DNA of 64,000 bases from Caldilineaceae bacterium (GCA_026645575.1 JAPKMW010000004.1:124001-188000); one strand, 5' to 3'. Counted from the first letter of the stretch, positions 44,135 to 54,128 are shown. The notes: generated by a model not told the origin, from the letters alone. A program made the numbers and translations.

Positions 44135-46087
44135 CTATGCCGCAACCAACTTGCTCGCTACCATCTGCCCATGTCCATTCCGCCCTGCCATCATCTCTTC
44201 CTGGCGCTGGAATTGACTCATGTAGAGATCGTAGTAGACGCCACGCTGCGCCAGCAACTCTTCGTGACGGCCCCGCTCCACAATCGCACCCTTGACCAGC
44301 ACCAAAACTTGATCAGCATTGCGAATCGTACTCAAGCGGTGGGCGATGACAAAGCTGGTGCGCCCTTGCATAATCTGCTCTAGCGCGGCCTGGATCTGGC
44401 GCTCGGTGCGCGTATCGACGCTACTGGTGGCTTCGTCAAGAATCAAGATCCGCGGCTGGGTCAGGGCGGCGCGGGCGATGGAGAGCAATTGGCGCTGACC
44501 TTGACTGAGACCACTGCCCCGTTCACCCAACACTGTCTGATAGCCATCAGGCAGCCGCTCGATAAAGTCGTGGGCGCGGGCCAGTTGGGCGGCGGCGACC
44601 ACTTCTTCATCGGTGGCCTCCGGGCGACCAAAGCGGATGTTGTTCATGACCGTGTCGCTAAAGAGAAAGCTGTCTTGCAAGACGACGCCAATTTGACGTC
44701 GCAGGCTGGGCAGGGTGACATCACGCACATCGACGCCATCAATCGTCACGGCGCCACCGGTGACATCATAGAAGCGGGGCAGCAGGTTGACGAGTGTCGT
44801 CTTACCGGCGCCGGTGGGGCCGACGATAGCAATGGTTTCGCCCGGCTCGGCCACCAGATCAACGTTACGCAAGACCGGCTCATCACTCTTGTATTCGGCA
44901 CTGACGTTGGCATAGACCACTCGCCCCTGGATCGGCGGCATCGCTTTGGCGTCCAGCTTCTCCCCAATTTCCGGCATCTGGTCGAGCAGGTCAAAGATGC
45001 GTTCACCACCGGCAATCGCGCTCTGAATATTGGCCCACATGATCGCAATTTGGGCAATGGGTTGGTTCAGCCGCTGAACATAGCCCAAGAACGCAATGAT
45101 CAAGCCGAGCGAAAGGGTAGCGCCGCCAATGGTCTGGCCGCGCAAGAGAAAAAGGCCGCCAACGCCGGTGACAATAGCAATCGCCACATAGCCCAGCGCC
45201 TCCAGCGTTGGCCCCAAGGCCGAGGTATAGGCGACAGCACGTACATTGGCATCGCGTACAGCGGCGCTACTCTGGGTAAAGCGTTCGATATTGGCATCTT
45301 CGCGGCCAAAAGCTTGCACCTCGCGCACGCCGGAGATCCCCTCTTGCAGTTCGGCATTGACATCCCCGACCTTCTGGCGCGTGGCGCGAAAGGCTTTGCG
45401 CGCCTGGCTGCTAAACCAGAGCGTCGCCACCACCATCAGCGGCAACACGGCCAGGCTTAGCAAGCCATAAACCAAGTTACTGCGCAGCATATTGTAGGCG
45501 ATCCAGAGAATCAGCAGGCTGCCGCTCAAGACCTGGACGAGGGCAAAGCCAATCGCCTGTTGAATGGTGCTGATGTCGTTGGTAATACGGCTCATCAAGT
45601 CACCGCTCTCATGTTTGCTATAAAAACTGAGGGTGAGGCGGTGCAGATGTTCAAAGAGCGTCACCTGCAACTGGCGCAGCACCCGTTGTCCCGTCCAGCC
45701 CATGAGAAAGAACATGCTGCCGCCAGTAATTGATCCCAGCAAATAGAGCAAGAGCAACCAAAGCGAGATTTGTAACAGGCCGCTTAGGCGCGCTGCCGTA
45801 TCGGCAGCGGCGGGCAGGGGGTCATACCAACAATTTTGGGCGCTGGCATTCACAATATCTGTCGGCGCGACAGCAACCGCTTGGGGCGCTAAATAACAAT
45901 CAACAGCCTGTCCGATCAGCCCCGGCGTGATCACTTGCACCCAGGCATTGACAACCAGCAAAAGCGCAGCCACCAGCAACCAATGCCAGTAGGGGCGAAA
46001 ATATTTGCCGAAGCGCCCCAAGGTCAAGCGCACACTGCGCGGCTTGAGGACTTCGTTCTGTAACATGCGGGTTGGGCCACCCATCAT
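44135..46087 (-). CDS. ABC exporter half-transporter with canonical ATP site (heterodimer partner A)
   Basis: A 650-residue type IV ABC exporter subunit with six membrane spans (~40-340, with an unusually long first extracellular loop around residues 65-95), then a nucleotide-binding domain (~385-620). Visible: Walker A GPTGAGKTT, Q-loop VVLQDSFLF, signature LSQGQRQ (variant of LSGGQ), Walker B RILILDEATSS with the catalytic Glu, and H-loop IAHRLST. It pairs with the adjacent gene, whose ATP site is degenerate. GAAGGAGT is 8 nt before ATG. Substrates of such heterodimers are typically drugs, lipids or peptides; here unknown. Confidence 0.88.
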   Translation of the reverse strand: MMGGPTRMLQNEVLKPRSVRLTLGRFGKYFRPYWHWLLVAALLLVVNAWVQVITPGLIGQAVDCYLAPQAVAVAPTDIVNASAQNCWYDPLPAAADTAARLSGLLQISLWLLLLYLLGSITGGSMFFLMGWTGQRVLRQLQVTLFEHLHRLTLSFYSKHESGDLMSRITNDISTIQQAIGFALVQVLSGSLLILWIAYNMLRSNLVYGLLSLAVLPLMVVATLWFSSQARKAFRATRQKVGDVNAELQEGISGVREVQAFGREDANIERFTQSSAAVRDANVRAVAYTSALGPTLEALGYVAIAIVTGVGGLFLLRGQTIGGATLSLGLIIAFLGYVQRLNQPIAQIAIMWANIQSAIAGGERIFDLLDQMPEIGEKLDAKAMPPIQGRVVYANVSAEYKSDEPVLRNVDLVAEPGETIAIVGPTGAGKTTLVNLLPRFYDVTGGAVTIDGVDVRDVTLPSLRRQIGVVLQDSFLFSDTVMNNIRFGRPEATDEEVVAAAQLARAHDFIERLPDGYQTVLGERGSGLSQGQRQLLSIARAALTQPRILILDEATSSVDTRTERQIQAALEQIMQGRTSFVIAHRLSTIRNADQVLVLVKGAIVERGRHEELLAQRGVYYDLYMSQFQRQEEMMAGRNGHGQMVASKLVAA

Positions 46088-46171
46088 AGGCCGTTACTCC
46101 TTCTGGTCGAGCAAAGAAGAGATTGAGAGAGAAAGAGATTGATCTAGTGAGTTTGTAATCTCTCAATCCCT

Positions 46172-48073
46172 TTACACAGGTTGAGCCACCGCTTTGTCAA
46201 CAGCTTCTTCTGCTGTCGGCGCCGCATCTTCCACCAACTGGCTGCGATAGATTTCGGCGTAGAGCGGGTTGGTTTCCAGCAGATCGGCATGTTTACCACG
46301 GGCAACAATCTGGCCTTTATCCAACACCAGAATCTGGTCGGCGTTTAGCACCGTGCTAATGCGTTGGGCGATAACAAAGCTGGTGCGCCCTTGCATCAGC
46401 CGGTCGAGGGCGCGCTGGATATGCACCTCGGTTGCCACATCGACGCTGCTGGTCGAATCGTCGAGGATGAGGATACGCGGGTCGAGCAGTAGGGCGCGGG
46501 CAATCGCCACTCGCTGTTTTTGCCCGCCGCTCAGAGTCGCGCCCCGTTCGCCGACAGGAGTATTGTAACCTTGAGGGAAGCTTGTGATAAAGTCATGGGC
46601 GGCGGCAGCTTTGGCGGCAGCGATAATCTCCTCGTCGGTGGCGTCGGGACGACCAAAGGCAATGTTGTCGCGAATGGTGCCGGTGAAGAGGTTGGTTTCC
46701 TGCAAGACGATGCCGATCTGGCGGCGCAGTGATTCAAGCTGAACCTCGCGTACATCATGACCGTCGATCAACACTTTACCGGCGCTGACATCATAGAAGC
46801 GGGGAATCAGGTTGATGATCGTCGTCTTACCGCTGCCGGTGGCGCCCAGCAAGGCAACGGTTTCGCCTGGGTTTGCTTCTAAGGTGACCTCGCTCAAGAC
46901 TGGGTCGCTACTGTTGAAATAGCGGAAGGTCACATCTTGGAAAACCACCCGCCCCTGGATCGACGGCAGCGGCTGGGCATTGAGCTTGTCGGTCACTTCA
47001 TTTTTGGCGTCGAGAATTTCAAAGATGCGGGTGGCGCTGGCGCTGGCCTGGCTCATTTGGCTGATGATAAAGCCCAACTGGCCAATCGGGAAGAAGACCA
47101 GAATCAGATAGAGGCTGAATTTTTGCCATTCACCGATGGTGAGCGTATTGCCGATGATCTGCCGACCGCCAAAGTAGATCACCACCACCTGCCCCAAGTT
47201 GGCGATCAGAAAGATAAACGGGAAGAGAAAACTAAAAATGCGCGCCAGGGTGATCTGCTGCTGCATCAACTCATCCGCCGCGCTGCTGAAGCGCCGCTGC
47301 TCCACCCCTTCACGAGCAAAGGCTTTGACCACCTTGATGCCGGCCAGATTCTCTTGCAAAATGGTGTTGAGCGCCGACAACTTGGCCTGCACCTTGCCAA
47401 AGAGCGGCTGGCTAACCGCGCCAAAAAGCATAAAGAGCAGCAACGCAATCGGCAGAATGGGCAGAACGTAGAGGGTCAAACTCCAGTTGGTGATGCCGAG
47501 CAACACCAGCGCACCCACTAACAAAACAACCGCTTGCAGGGCAAAGAGCAAGCCCTGACCGATAAAGACGCGCACCTTTTCTACATCGTCAGTGGCGCGG
47601 ATCATCAGTTGGCCGGTCTGGTTGCGGTCATGATAGCTAAAGGACAAATGCTGGATCTTGGCAAAGAGATCATTGCGAAAGTCAAAGGCCATCTCCTGGC
47701 TCACCTTTTCCGCCATGTAGGATTGGGCAAAGGCAAAGAGGCCGCGAATGATGGCAAAGAGCAAGGTCAAGCCAATGGCCCAGAGCAGCGCGCTTTCAGC
47801 GGCGGTGCGCGTCTGGAGCGGATCAGCGCCATTTTCCAGCGCCGTCACCGCGTTAGTCACGGCGTCCAGAATATTCTGTACGGTTTGCGGCACCACCAGT
47901 TGGGCCGCCGTGCTGAGAAACAAGGAAGTATAGGCCAGCGCAGCCGTGCGCTTATAGTGACCAAGATAACGAAGGGCGCGCCCCAGATGTTTGAAGCTGC
48001 CCCGCTCCCTTGGCTCGCCGCGTCCGCGCCCTTGACCGCCTTGCGGTCCGTTACCCCGTCCTGCTGCTGTCAT
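46172..48073 (-). CDS. ABC exporter half-transporter with degenerate ATP site (heterodimer partner B)
   Basis: A 633-residue type IV ABC exporter subunit. Residues 1-30 are Gly/Arg-rich. Six spans (~35-330) are followed by an NBD. Walker A GATGSGKTT and signature LSGGQKQ are intact, but Walker B reads ILILDDSTSS (Asp in place of catalytic Glu) and the H-loop reads VIAQRIST (Gln for His). This is the classic pattern of asymmetric heterodimers such as TM287/288 and BmrCD, where only one site hydrolyses efficiently. It overlaps the upstream CNNM gene by four bases (ATGA). Confidence 0.9.
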   Translation of the reverse strand: MTAAGRGNGPQGGQGRGRGEPRERGSFKHLGRALRYLGHYKRTAALAYTSLFLSTAAQLVVPQTVQNILDAVTNAVTALENGADPLQTRTAAESALLWAIGLTLLFAIIRGLFAFAQSYMAEKVSQEMAFDFRNDLFAKIQHLSFSYHDRNQTGQLMIRATDDVEKVRVFIGQGLLFALQAVVLLVGALVLLGITNWSLTLYVLPILPIALLLFMLFGAVSQPLFGKVQAKLSALNTILQENLAGIKVVKAFAREGVEQRRFSSAADELMQQQITLARIFSFLFPFIFLIANLGQVVVIYFGGRQIIGNTLTIGEWQKFSLYLILVFFPIGQLGFIISQMSQASASATRIFEILDAKNEVTDKLNAQPLPSIQGRVVFQDVTFRYFNSSDPVLSEVTLEANPGETVALLGATGSGKTTIINLIPRFYDVSAGKVLIDGHDVREVQLESLRRQIGIVLQETNLFTGTIRDNIAFGRPDATDEEIIAAAKAAAAHDFITSFPQGYNTPVGERGATLSGGQKQRVAIARALLLDPRILILDDSTSSVDVATEVHIQRALDRLMQGRTSFVIAQRISTVLNADQILVLDKGQIVARGKHADLLETNPLYAEIYRSQLVEDAAPTAEEAVDKAVAQPV

Positions 48074-49392
48074 GCTTCTTCTCTTTCTGTTGCTTGCGCT
48101 TTGGGGGCGACCAGCACTTTATCGATCCGGTAGCCGTCCATATCCGCCACCTCGAAGCGCATGTTGATGGCCTCAAACGCTTCGCCCACTTTGGGCAGAC
48201 GGCCCATTTGCATAATGACAAAACCGCTCAGGGTTTCAAAGTTGCCGCTCTCTTCATCGGGCAATTTGTCCAGATCGAGCAGCGCCTTGAAATCATCAAC
48301 CGGCAACATGCCATCAAGGAACCAGGAGCCATCCTCGCGTTGGACGGCGTAGGGTTCATCCGATTCATCGACCGCCGGCAGGTCACCGACAATGGCGCCC
48401 AAAATATCGTTGAGCGTCACTAAGCCTTCAATACTACCATGCTCATCGATGACCATCACAATATGAGTGCGCTCCTGGCGCAGTCGTTCCAGCAGACGGA
48501 TAGCCGGCAGCGTCGCCGGGACAAAGACGGGGGGTTGTACGGCGCCAGCCAAATCGATGGCTTTGCCCTCAATATGTTGGCTGAGCAAATCCTTAGCGCG
48601 GACAACGCCGATGACTTCGTCTAGGCTGCCCCGGCAAACCGGAAAGCGTGAATAGACCCGACTGCTGAGAATATCCAGATTCTTGGCTAGCGGATCTTCC
48701 AAATCGAGCCAGACAATGTCCGGGCGGCGGGTCATCAACGAACTGACCGTACGGTCGCCAAAGCGAAAGATGCGTTCCACCATATCCTGTTCTGCAGCGG
48801 CAAAGACGCCCGACTCCGTGCCTTGTTCGATCATCACCCGGATCTCTTCTTCGGTGACGGGTGGTTCGTTGTTGGTTTGGATCCCCAGTAATCGGAGCAG
48901 AAAATCGGTTGAGTAGCTGAGGAAAGTGACAAATGGCCCGGCAATGACCGACAGCCGCCGCATAGGCGACGCCACCATTGTCGCAATTTGCTCCGGGTTT
49001 TGCAGAGCAATGCTTTTGGGAACCAGCTCACCAATAATGAGCGAGAGGTAGGTGATCACCAAAACAACCAACCCAAAGCTGATCGAATCGGCATAAACAC
49101 CGATATAGGGCAAGGGCGCCAGGTAAACGGCAATTTTCTCAGAGATGGTTGCACCGCCAAAGGCGCCGGCCACAATCCCAATCAAGGTGATGCCAATTTG
49201 CACCGTCGAGAGAAAGCGACTAGGATTCTCCGCCAAATCGAGGGCAATTTGGGCGTCGTGATCCCCTTCCTGGGCGCGCTGTTGCAGGCGCGCTTTACGC
49301 ACTGCGACAATGGCCGCTTCTGAAAGGGCAAAGACGCCATTGGCCACAATCAACAGTAACACAATCAAAATTTCAATGGAGAGGTTATTCAT
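48070..49392 (-). CDS. CNNM/CorC (hemolysin-family) membrane transporter
   Basis: A 440-residue protein with the DUF21/CNNM membrane domain (about four spans, residues 1-190, including ANGVFALSEAA and LIIGELVPKSIAL). Two CBS domains (~205-325) and a C-terminal CorC_HlyC domain (~345-430) follow. CNNM proteins move or sense divalent cations such as Mg2+. The stop overlaps the ABC exporter start, and the upstream kinase gene ends 10 bp away, so all four genes probably form one transcript. Confidence 0.9.
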   Translation of the reverse strand: MNNLSIEILIVLLLIVANGVFALSEAAIVAVRKARLQQRAQEGDHDAQIALDLAENPSRFLSTVQIGITLIGIVAGAFGGATISEKIAVYLAPLPYIGVYADSISFGLVVLVITYLSLIIGELVPKSIALQNPEQIATMVASPMRRLSVIAGPFVTFLSYSTDFLLRLLGIQTNNEPPVTEEEIRVMIEQGTESGVFAAAEQDMVERIFRFGDRTVSSLMTRRPDIVWLDLEDPLAKNLDILSSRVYSRFPVCRGSLDEVIGVVRAKDLLSQHIEGKAIDLAGAVQPPVFVPATLPAIRLLERLRQERTHIVMVIDEHGSIEGLVTLNDILGAIVGDLPAVDESDEPYAVQREDGSWFLDGMLPVDDFKALLDLDKLPDEESGNFETLSGFVIMQMGRLPKVGEAFEAINMRFEVADMDGYRIDKVLVAPKAQATEREEA

Positions 49393-49402
49393 GCTTTTAT
49401 CT

Positions 49403-50308
49403 TTATTTGATTTTGGTTAAACGTTCACCAATATTAATGACATACGCCCAGTCATCGCCGTTGTCTTCAATAGTCCAGCAAGCAGAAAGTACGGCTTGGG
49501 CAATACCCCAAGCGCGAATGCGCGCCCGGTCAAAGCCGAGCTGTTCCGCCAGGAGGTCAATACGCCGTTGCAGAAGATGATCTAGATTGGGTCGTCCTGT
49601 TAGATCCGGATTGTACAGAAACGCGCCAACTTCATAGGCCGGATCGCCCACCAAGCCTTTGGGATCGATGGCCAACCAAGGCTGGCGTTGGGCGCGTAGA
49701 ATGTTGTAGTGATGCAGGTCGCCATGCAGCAACATGGCCGGTTCATTGGCCGACAACAAGTCGCGAAAGTTGGCTTCCGCCGCTTCAAAAAGCGGCTTCG
49801 GCAGCGGACCAACGCCGCCGGCAAAACGGGCGCGATGGCGTTGCAATCCTTCCGCCCACTTTGCCACCGTTGGAAAGGTATGGTTCGTGGGCGCAGGTCG
49901 CCATAGCTTACGCATCACCGTAGCCCCAATCACAGTGGCTTCTTCATCGTCGGCCAACGTCGAAAGCATGTCGCCCGGTTGTAACCGTTCCAGTAACATT
50001 ATGCCCTGATCTGGGTCGGCGGCCAGCAATTGCACCATGCCGTCACCGTTGTAGAAATGTAATGCCGCAATTTCATTATGGAACTCAGCACTGGGATAAC
50101 CGGCCTTGACCACCACTGCGCTGCCATCGGTGTGCGTAGCCGATAGCACATAATTGTAGGAAAGGGAAAAAGGTGAACCGAGTTGGAGCGCCCAGCGCTG
50201 GGCGTAGTCATCAAGCAACGTCGGAAGCTGTTGTAGCCAAGCCGCTCCTTGTGCACCGTGGATCGCAACAATGGTTTGGCGAAAGGCTATGGGAATGACA
50301 GTAATCAT
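49403..50308 (-). CDS. Aminoglycoside/hydroxyurea phosphotransferase-like kinase (APH(6) type)
   Basis: A 301-residue protein of the APH(6)/streptomycin-6-kinase-like group. The kinase-fold catalytic loop is LLHGDLHHYNIL (HGD...N) and the metal motif is AIDPKGLVGDPAYEVG. An N-terminal lobe Lys lies in AVVVKAGY. Family members phosphorylate streptomycin or hydroxyurea; whether this one gives resistance is not shown. It is the first gene of a reverse-strand operon leading into the CNNM transporter and the exporter pair, and the grouping suggests self-protection or export. Confidence 0.83.
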   Translation of the reverse strand: MITVIPIAFRQTIVAIHGAQGAAWLQQLPTLLDDYAQRWALQLGSPFSLSYNYVLSATHTDGSAVVVKAGYPSAEFHNEIAALHFYNGDGMVQLLAADPDQGIMLLERLQPGDMLSTLADDEEATVIGATVMRKLWRPAPTNHTFPTVAKWAEGLQRHRARFAGGVGPLPKPLFEAAEANFRDLLSANEPAMLLHGDLHHYNILRAQRQPWLAIDPKGLVGDPAYEVGAFLYNPDLTGRPNLDHLLQRRIDLLAEQLGFDRARIRAWGIAQAVLSACWTIEDNGDDWAYVINIGERLTKIK

Positions 50309-50487
50309 GCTGTTGTTTCGTGTTGTACCTACGCTGTTGCGTTATCAACGTAGGTTTACCGATCTGCTATCAAGTTATTGTACTTGAAAGCTGTGCTTTC
50401 GCAAGCCGGCGAATAACAAAATAGCGCCATCATAAAAGATCCCATGACTTTGGGCAAAAGTATGTCTGTTCAGCTACACTCTCAGCG

Positions 50488-50571
50488 AAATTCAGTAGTC
50501 CGTAGTCAGATAGTTGCGTAATCCAGCGGCAGGGTATTGCGCTCTCGGCTGTGTTACGGTCTACTGAAATT
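50488..50571. repeat. CAGTAG-CCGTA hairpin, copy 3
   Basis: AAATTCAGTAGTCCGTA pairs with TTACGGTCTACTGAAATT at 50554-50571, with a few G-T or shifted positions. It shares CAGTAG-nCCG arms with 23425 and 24480. Confidence 0.65.
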
Positions 50572-50608
50572 AGAGGATGAAACGTAGTTGATTGATAAAA
50601 CTAATTTC

Positions 50609-50697
50609 GCTCATCTACGGCAAGGGTGAACACCTACCAGGTTTCGCAAACCTGATAGGTGTGTCGGGACGGAACCTCACGCTTTCCATACTTGAGC
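50609..50697. repeat. 89-bp dispersed palindromic element, copy B
   Basis: It starts GCTCATC and ends CTTGAGC. GGGTGAACAC is at the same internal offset (16-25) as in copy A. It has a 13-bp central stem (ACCTACCAGGTTT / AAACCTGATAGGT, one mismatch). It aligns gap-free with 19734-19822. Confidence 0.8.
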
Positions 50698-50755
50698 CAG
50701 CTAGTTTTGTAGCTCTGCTTACTTGACAACTGCACCATTTAGATGTTAACCTGTA

Positions 50756-50786
50756 TGCTATACTCCCCCCCCCAGGGGGTAGGGGG
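50756..50786 (+). promoter_or_regulatory. csoR promoter and candidate CsoR operator
   Basis: An extended -10 (TGC-TATACT, 50756-50764) runs straight into TACT-C9-A-G5-TA-G5, an imperfect C-tract/G-tract palindrome like the GC-rich operators bound by copper-sensing CsoR. Overlap with the -10 region would allow repression without copper. A TTGACA at 50723 is too far away to be its -35. The csoR ATG is 27 bp downstream. Confidence 0.6.
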
Positions 50787-50812
50787 CAAATCGATAAGAA
50801 TGAGGCGATGGC

Positions 50813-51091
50813 ATGGACGAAACAACCCAAAAAACCATTACCCGCCGGTTGGCCAGTGCCGCCGGCCATCTCAAGGGCATTGAACGCATGGTGGCGGAAG
50901 ATGTCTATTGCATCGACATCATCAAGCAGATCCAGGCCGTCCAAGCCGCCCTGAACAAAGTCAGCACCTTGATGCTGGAAAACCACCTGCGCACTTGTGT
51001 CACCACCGCCATCCAGGGCAGCGACCCCGATGAGCGCGAACGTATGTTAAAAGAAGTGACCAGCGTCTTTGAAGTGTCGAGTAAAACGTAA
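50813..51091 (+). CDS. csoR: Copper-sensing repressor CsoR
   Basis: A 92-residue all-helical DUF156 regulator. The Cu(I) triad is present: C33 (DVYCIDI), H58 and C62 (ENHLRTCV), the C-H-C arrangement of CsoR rather than the formaldehyde (FrmR) or nickel (RcnR) types. It likely represses its own operon until Cu(I) binds. It is first in the order csoR-copZ-copA. Confidence 0.92.
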   Translation: MDETTQKTITRRLASAAGHLKGIERMVAEDVYCIDIIKQIQAVQAALNKVSTLMLENHLRTCVTTAIQGSDPDERERMLKEVTSVFEVSSKT

Positions 51092-51095
51092 AATA

Positions 51096-51164
51096 ATTAC
51101 GAGTTACGAATTACGAGTTACGATGGAACGTAATTCGTAATTCGTAACTCGTAATTCGTAATTC
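51096..51164. repeat. Hairpin of TTACGAR tandem units between csoR and copZ
   Basis: The left arm (from 51096) and right arm (to 51164) are each made of 7-9-nt units TTACGAA or TTACGAG and pair in several registers. It lies between two operon genes and could modulate read-through or mRNA stability. Confidence 0.75.
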
Positions 51165-51186
51165 ATCAAATCATAAGGAGAAACTC

Positions 51187-51396
51187 ATGAATACCAAAAC
51201 CGTTACCGTTCCCAACATTAGCTGTGGGCATTGCACCCATACCATTGAGACCGAAGTGGCTGACCTGGCCGGCGTGCAGAGCGTCAAGGCGGACCAAAAC
51301 AGCAAGCAAGTCACCATCACCTGGGATGCCCCAGCCAACTGGGACTCGATCAAAGCGTTGATGAAAGAGATTGACTACGCGCCGGTAGAGGCGTAA
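51187..51396 (+). CDS. copZ: CopZ-like copper chaperone
   Basis: A 69-residue HMA-domain protein with NISCGHCTHTI, the C-x-x-C metal motif. It is the ferredoxin-like fold that hands Cu(I) to CopA. AAGGAG lies 6 nt upstream of ATG. It sits between csoR and copA, and each side has a hairpin. Confidence 0.9.
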   Translation: MNTKTVTVPNISCGHCTHTIETEVADLAGVQSVKADQNSKQVTITWDAPANWDSIKALMKEIDYAPVEA

Positions 51397-51398
51397 AG

Positions 51399-51464
51399 AG
51401 ACGCGGATTGAGGTGGCGCGGATATATCTTTTCTAAAAAATCTGCGCCACCCCAATCCGCGTCT
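51399..51464. repeat. 25-bp-arm hairpin in the copA leader
   Basis: AGACGCGGATTGAGGTGGCG and five more bases (51399-51423) pair with 51440-51464 at 23 of 25 positions. It starts 2 bp after the copZ stop and ends 16 bp before copA. It may be a processing or attenuation signal that sets the chaperone:pump ratio. Confidence 0.8.
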
Positions 51465-51480
51465 GTAAAAAGGAGCCATC

Positions 51481-53967
51481 ATGGCCGAAATGAAAACATT
51501 AACCGTACCCGTGCTGGGCATGACCTGCGCCAACTGTGTGGCGTCAGTGGAGCGCAACGCCAAGAAAGTTAATACCGTCGCTGATGCAGCGGTCAATTTT
51601 GCCAGTGAACGCCTAAGCATCAACTACGATCCGGCAATCTCCACATCCAAAGATGTCTTGACCGATGTGATTGCCCGCGTCGGTCGCGCCGGCTACACAG
51701 TGCCAACAGAGACAGTCGAGTTGCCCCTGCTGGGGATGACCTGCGCCAACTGCGCCAATACCATTCAGCGCCGGCTCAACAAGGTGGAGGGGGTGTTGAA
51801 TGCCGAGGTCAACTACGCCAATGAACGGGCGACAGTCGAATTTGTCCCTGGTGTGACTTCCCAGAGCGATTTGGTGGCAGCAGTGCGCAAGGCGGGCTAT
51901 GATGTTGTGGAAACAGCGGCCACAGCGGCCAACGACGATGCCGAAGCCGCCGCGCGTGCAGCGGAATTGCGCCATCAACAGATTCGGCTGCTGGTCGGCG
52001 TAGTCTTCTCGCTGCCGCTCTTCCTCCTGAGCATGGCGCGCGATTTCAGCCTGGTGGGAGCGTGGGCGCATGAGCCGTGGGTCAACTGGCTCTTCCTGGC
52101 GCTGGCGACGCCGGTGCAATTCTATGTCGGTTGGGACTATTATGTCGGCGCCTACAAGAGCTTGCGCAACGGCAGCGCCAACATGGATGTGCTGGTGGCG
52201 ATGGGTTCGTCGGTCGCCTATGTTTATAGCGTTGCCGTCTTGATTGCGTTGACGCTGGGCAATCATACACTGGGCCACCACGTCTATTTTGAAACGGCGG
52301 CAGTGATCATTACCTTGATCGTGCTGGGTAAGTTGCTGGAGGTACGCGCCAAAGGACGGACTAGCGAAGCGATCAAAAAGTTGATCGGTCTGCAAGCCAA
52401 GACGGCGCGTGTCATCCGCAATGGCGAGGAGCGGGATATTCCGATTGCGGAAGTCGCCCGTCATGATATTGTGTTGGTGCGCCCCGGCGAGAAGATCCCG
52501 GTTGATGGCGTAGTGACCGAAGGTCACTCGGCCGTTGATGAGAGCATGATCACTGGGGAAAGCTTGCCGGTGGAAAAAGCGGTCGGCGACACGGTGATCG
52601 GCGCAACGATCAATAAGCAAGGGTTGCTCAAGTTCAAAGCCACCAAAGTGGGCAAGGAGACGGCGCTGGCCCAGATCATCCGGCTGGTGGAGCAGGCGCA
52701 AGGCAGTCGCGCCCCGATTCAACGGGTGGTCGATCAGGTGGCGGCCTATTTTGTGCCGGCGGTGATCGGACTGGCCGTGTTGACCTTTGTGGTCTGGTGG
52801 CTGGTTGGTGGCGACTTTGTGCCGGCGCTCATTCGCTTGACGGCAGTGTTGGTCATCGCCTGCCCCTGTGCGATGGGGTTGGCGACGCCGACGTCGATCA
52901 TGGTGGGCGTGGGCAAGGGCGCCGAGAATGGCATCCTCTTTAAGAATAGCGCCGCCCTGGAGCAGGCCCACAAGTTGACGGCGATTGTGCTGGATAAGAC
53001 AGGGACAATCACCAAAGGGCAACCTTCTGTCACTGATGTGGTCGCCAGTGGTCACGCAGCGTTGAACAGCGATGAATTACTGCGGTTAGCCGCCTCCGCC
53101 GAACGTGGCTCCGAGCATCCATTGGGCGAATCGATTGTGCGGTCGGCCAAGGAACGAGGGTTGGCCCTGAGTGAGCCGGTCGCCTTTGAAGGCATTGCCG
53201 GTCATGGCATTGCCGCGACGGTGGATGGTCAGAAAGTTCTGTTGGGCAATCTGCGGCTGATGCAGCGCGAAGGCGTCCACTTGAATGGTCTGGCGCCCAA
53301 AGCCGAAGCGTTGCAAGCCGCCGCCAAGACAGCCATGTGGATGGCCGTTGATGGGCAGGCCAGTGCATTGATCGGCGTAGCCGATACCATCAAGGAAGGC
53401 TCCAAGGAAGCGGTCGCCGCTCTACACAAACTGGGCTTGACCGTGGTCATGATGACCGGGGACAACGAAGCAACCGCCCAGGCCATTGCCCAAGAAGTGG
53501 GTATTGACCGGGTCTTTGCCGAAGTGCTGCCCGGTGATAAAGCCAAGCATGTCGCCAAGTTGCAAGAAGAAGGCTACCAAGTGGCGATGGTGGGCGACGG
53601 CATTAATGATGCCCCCGCCCTGGCCCAGGCCGATGTCGGCATTGCCATCGGCACCGGCACGGACGTGGCCATTGAAACGGCGGATGTCACCTTGATGCGC
53701 GGCGACTTGCGCAGCGTCCCCCAAGCGCTGGCCCTTTCCAAAGCGACTATGCGCAACATCAAGCAGAATCTGATCTGGGCCTTTGGCTATAACATCGCCC
53801 TGATCCCGATTGCTGCCGGCATCCTGGCCCCCTTTCCTTGGGCGCCCGATTTTCTGCGCCAGTTGCACCCGATTCTTGCGGCTGGAGCGATGGCGTTTTC
53901 AAGTATTAGTGTTGTAAGCAACGCCTTGCGACTGAAAAAGACATCGCTCCCGCAGTTTCAGGATTAG
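51481..53967 (+). CDS. copA: Cu(I)-exporting P1B-type ATPase CopA
   Basis: An 828-residue pump. Two N-terminal HMA domains carry [12 protein letters not shown] (~14) and [12 protein letters not shown] (~84). Eight membrane spans follow. Other motifs: TGE in [11 protein letters not shown], the CPC transport motif in [12 protein letters not shown], phosphorylation site DKTGT, SEHPLG (HP motif), and hinge [20 protein letters not shown]. The last span has M-A-F-S-S, supporting P1B-1 (Cu+/Ag+) specificity. AAAAAGGAG precedes ATG. Confidence 0.95.
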   Translation: MAEMKTLTVPVLGMTCANCVASVERNAKKVNTVADAAVNFASERLSINYDPAISTSKDVLTDVIARVGRAGYTVPTETVELPLLGMTCANCANTIQRRLNKVEGVLNAEVNYANERATVEFVPGVTSQSDLVAAVRKAGYDVVETAATAANDDAEAAARAAELRHQQIRLLVGVVFSLPLFLLSMARDFSLVGAWAHEPWVNWLFLALATPVQFYVGWDYYVGAYKSLRNGSANMDVLVAMGSSVAYVYSVAVLIALTLGNHTLGHHVYFETAAVIITLIVLGKLLEVRAKGRTSEAIKKLIGLQAKTARVIRNGEERDIPIAEVARHDIVLVRPGEKIPVDGVVTEGHSAVDESMITGESLPVEKAVGDTVIGATINKQGLLKFKATKVGKETALAQIIRLVEQAQGSRAPIQRVVDQVAAYFVPAVIGLAVLTFVVWWLVGGDFVPALIRLTAVLVIACPCAMGLATPTSIMVGVGKGAENGILFKNSAALEQAHKLTAIVLDKTGTITKGQPSVTDVVASGHAALNSDELLRLAASAERGSEHPLGESIVRSAKERGLALSEPVAFEGIAGHGIAATVDGQKVLLGNLRLMQREGVHLNGLAPKAEALQAAAKTAMWMAVDGQASALIGVADTIKEGSKEAVAALHKLGLTVVMMTGDNEATAQAIAQEVGIDRVFAEVLPGDKAKHVAKLQEEGYQVAMVGDGINDAPALAQADVGIAIGTGTDVAIETADVTLMRGDLRSVPQALALSKATMRNIKQNLIWAFGYNIALIPIAAGILAPFPWAPDFLRQLHPILAAGAMAFSSISVVSNALRLKKTSLPQFQD

Positions 53968-54080
53968 CTTCAAGCTAGCCCTGATCCATGGCTGACGGGG
54001 CAAGGATACCTGTTTCCGGCGGATTGGCGTCGTCCCAGGTTGCTGGACAATTTTTTATCTGATCGCTTCCCATAACCCGT

Positions 54081-54128
54081 GGGGCAATACAGCACTATTT
54101 CCGACTGTGTTGCCCCCTTTCTTTTTTC
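54081..54128 (+). terminator. Intrinsic terminator of the copper operon
   Basis: GGGGCAATACAG (54081-54092) pairs with CTGTGTTGCCCC (54105-54116) with one G-T position, then CTTTCTTTTTT. Confidence 0.8.

Larger units (their letters stand above)
50309..50812. other. 504-bp divergent intergenic region
   Basis: It separates the reverse APH operon from the copper operon. It holds a CAGTAG hairpin (50488-50571), the second copy of the 89-bp element (50609-50697) and the csoR promoter/operator. No gene is supported. Confidence 0.7.

Noticed and set aside
50723..50764. TTGACA at 50723 as the -35 of the csoR promoter
   Set aside because: It is 30 bp from TATACT, well beyond the usual 16-18 bp; the extended -10 explains the promoter better.
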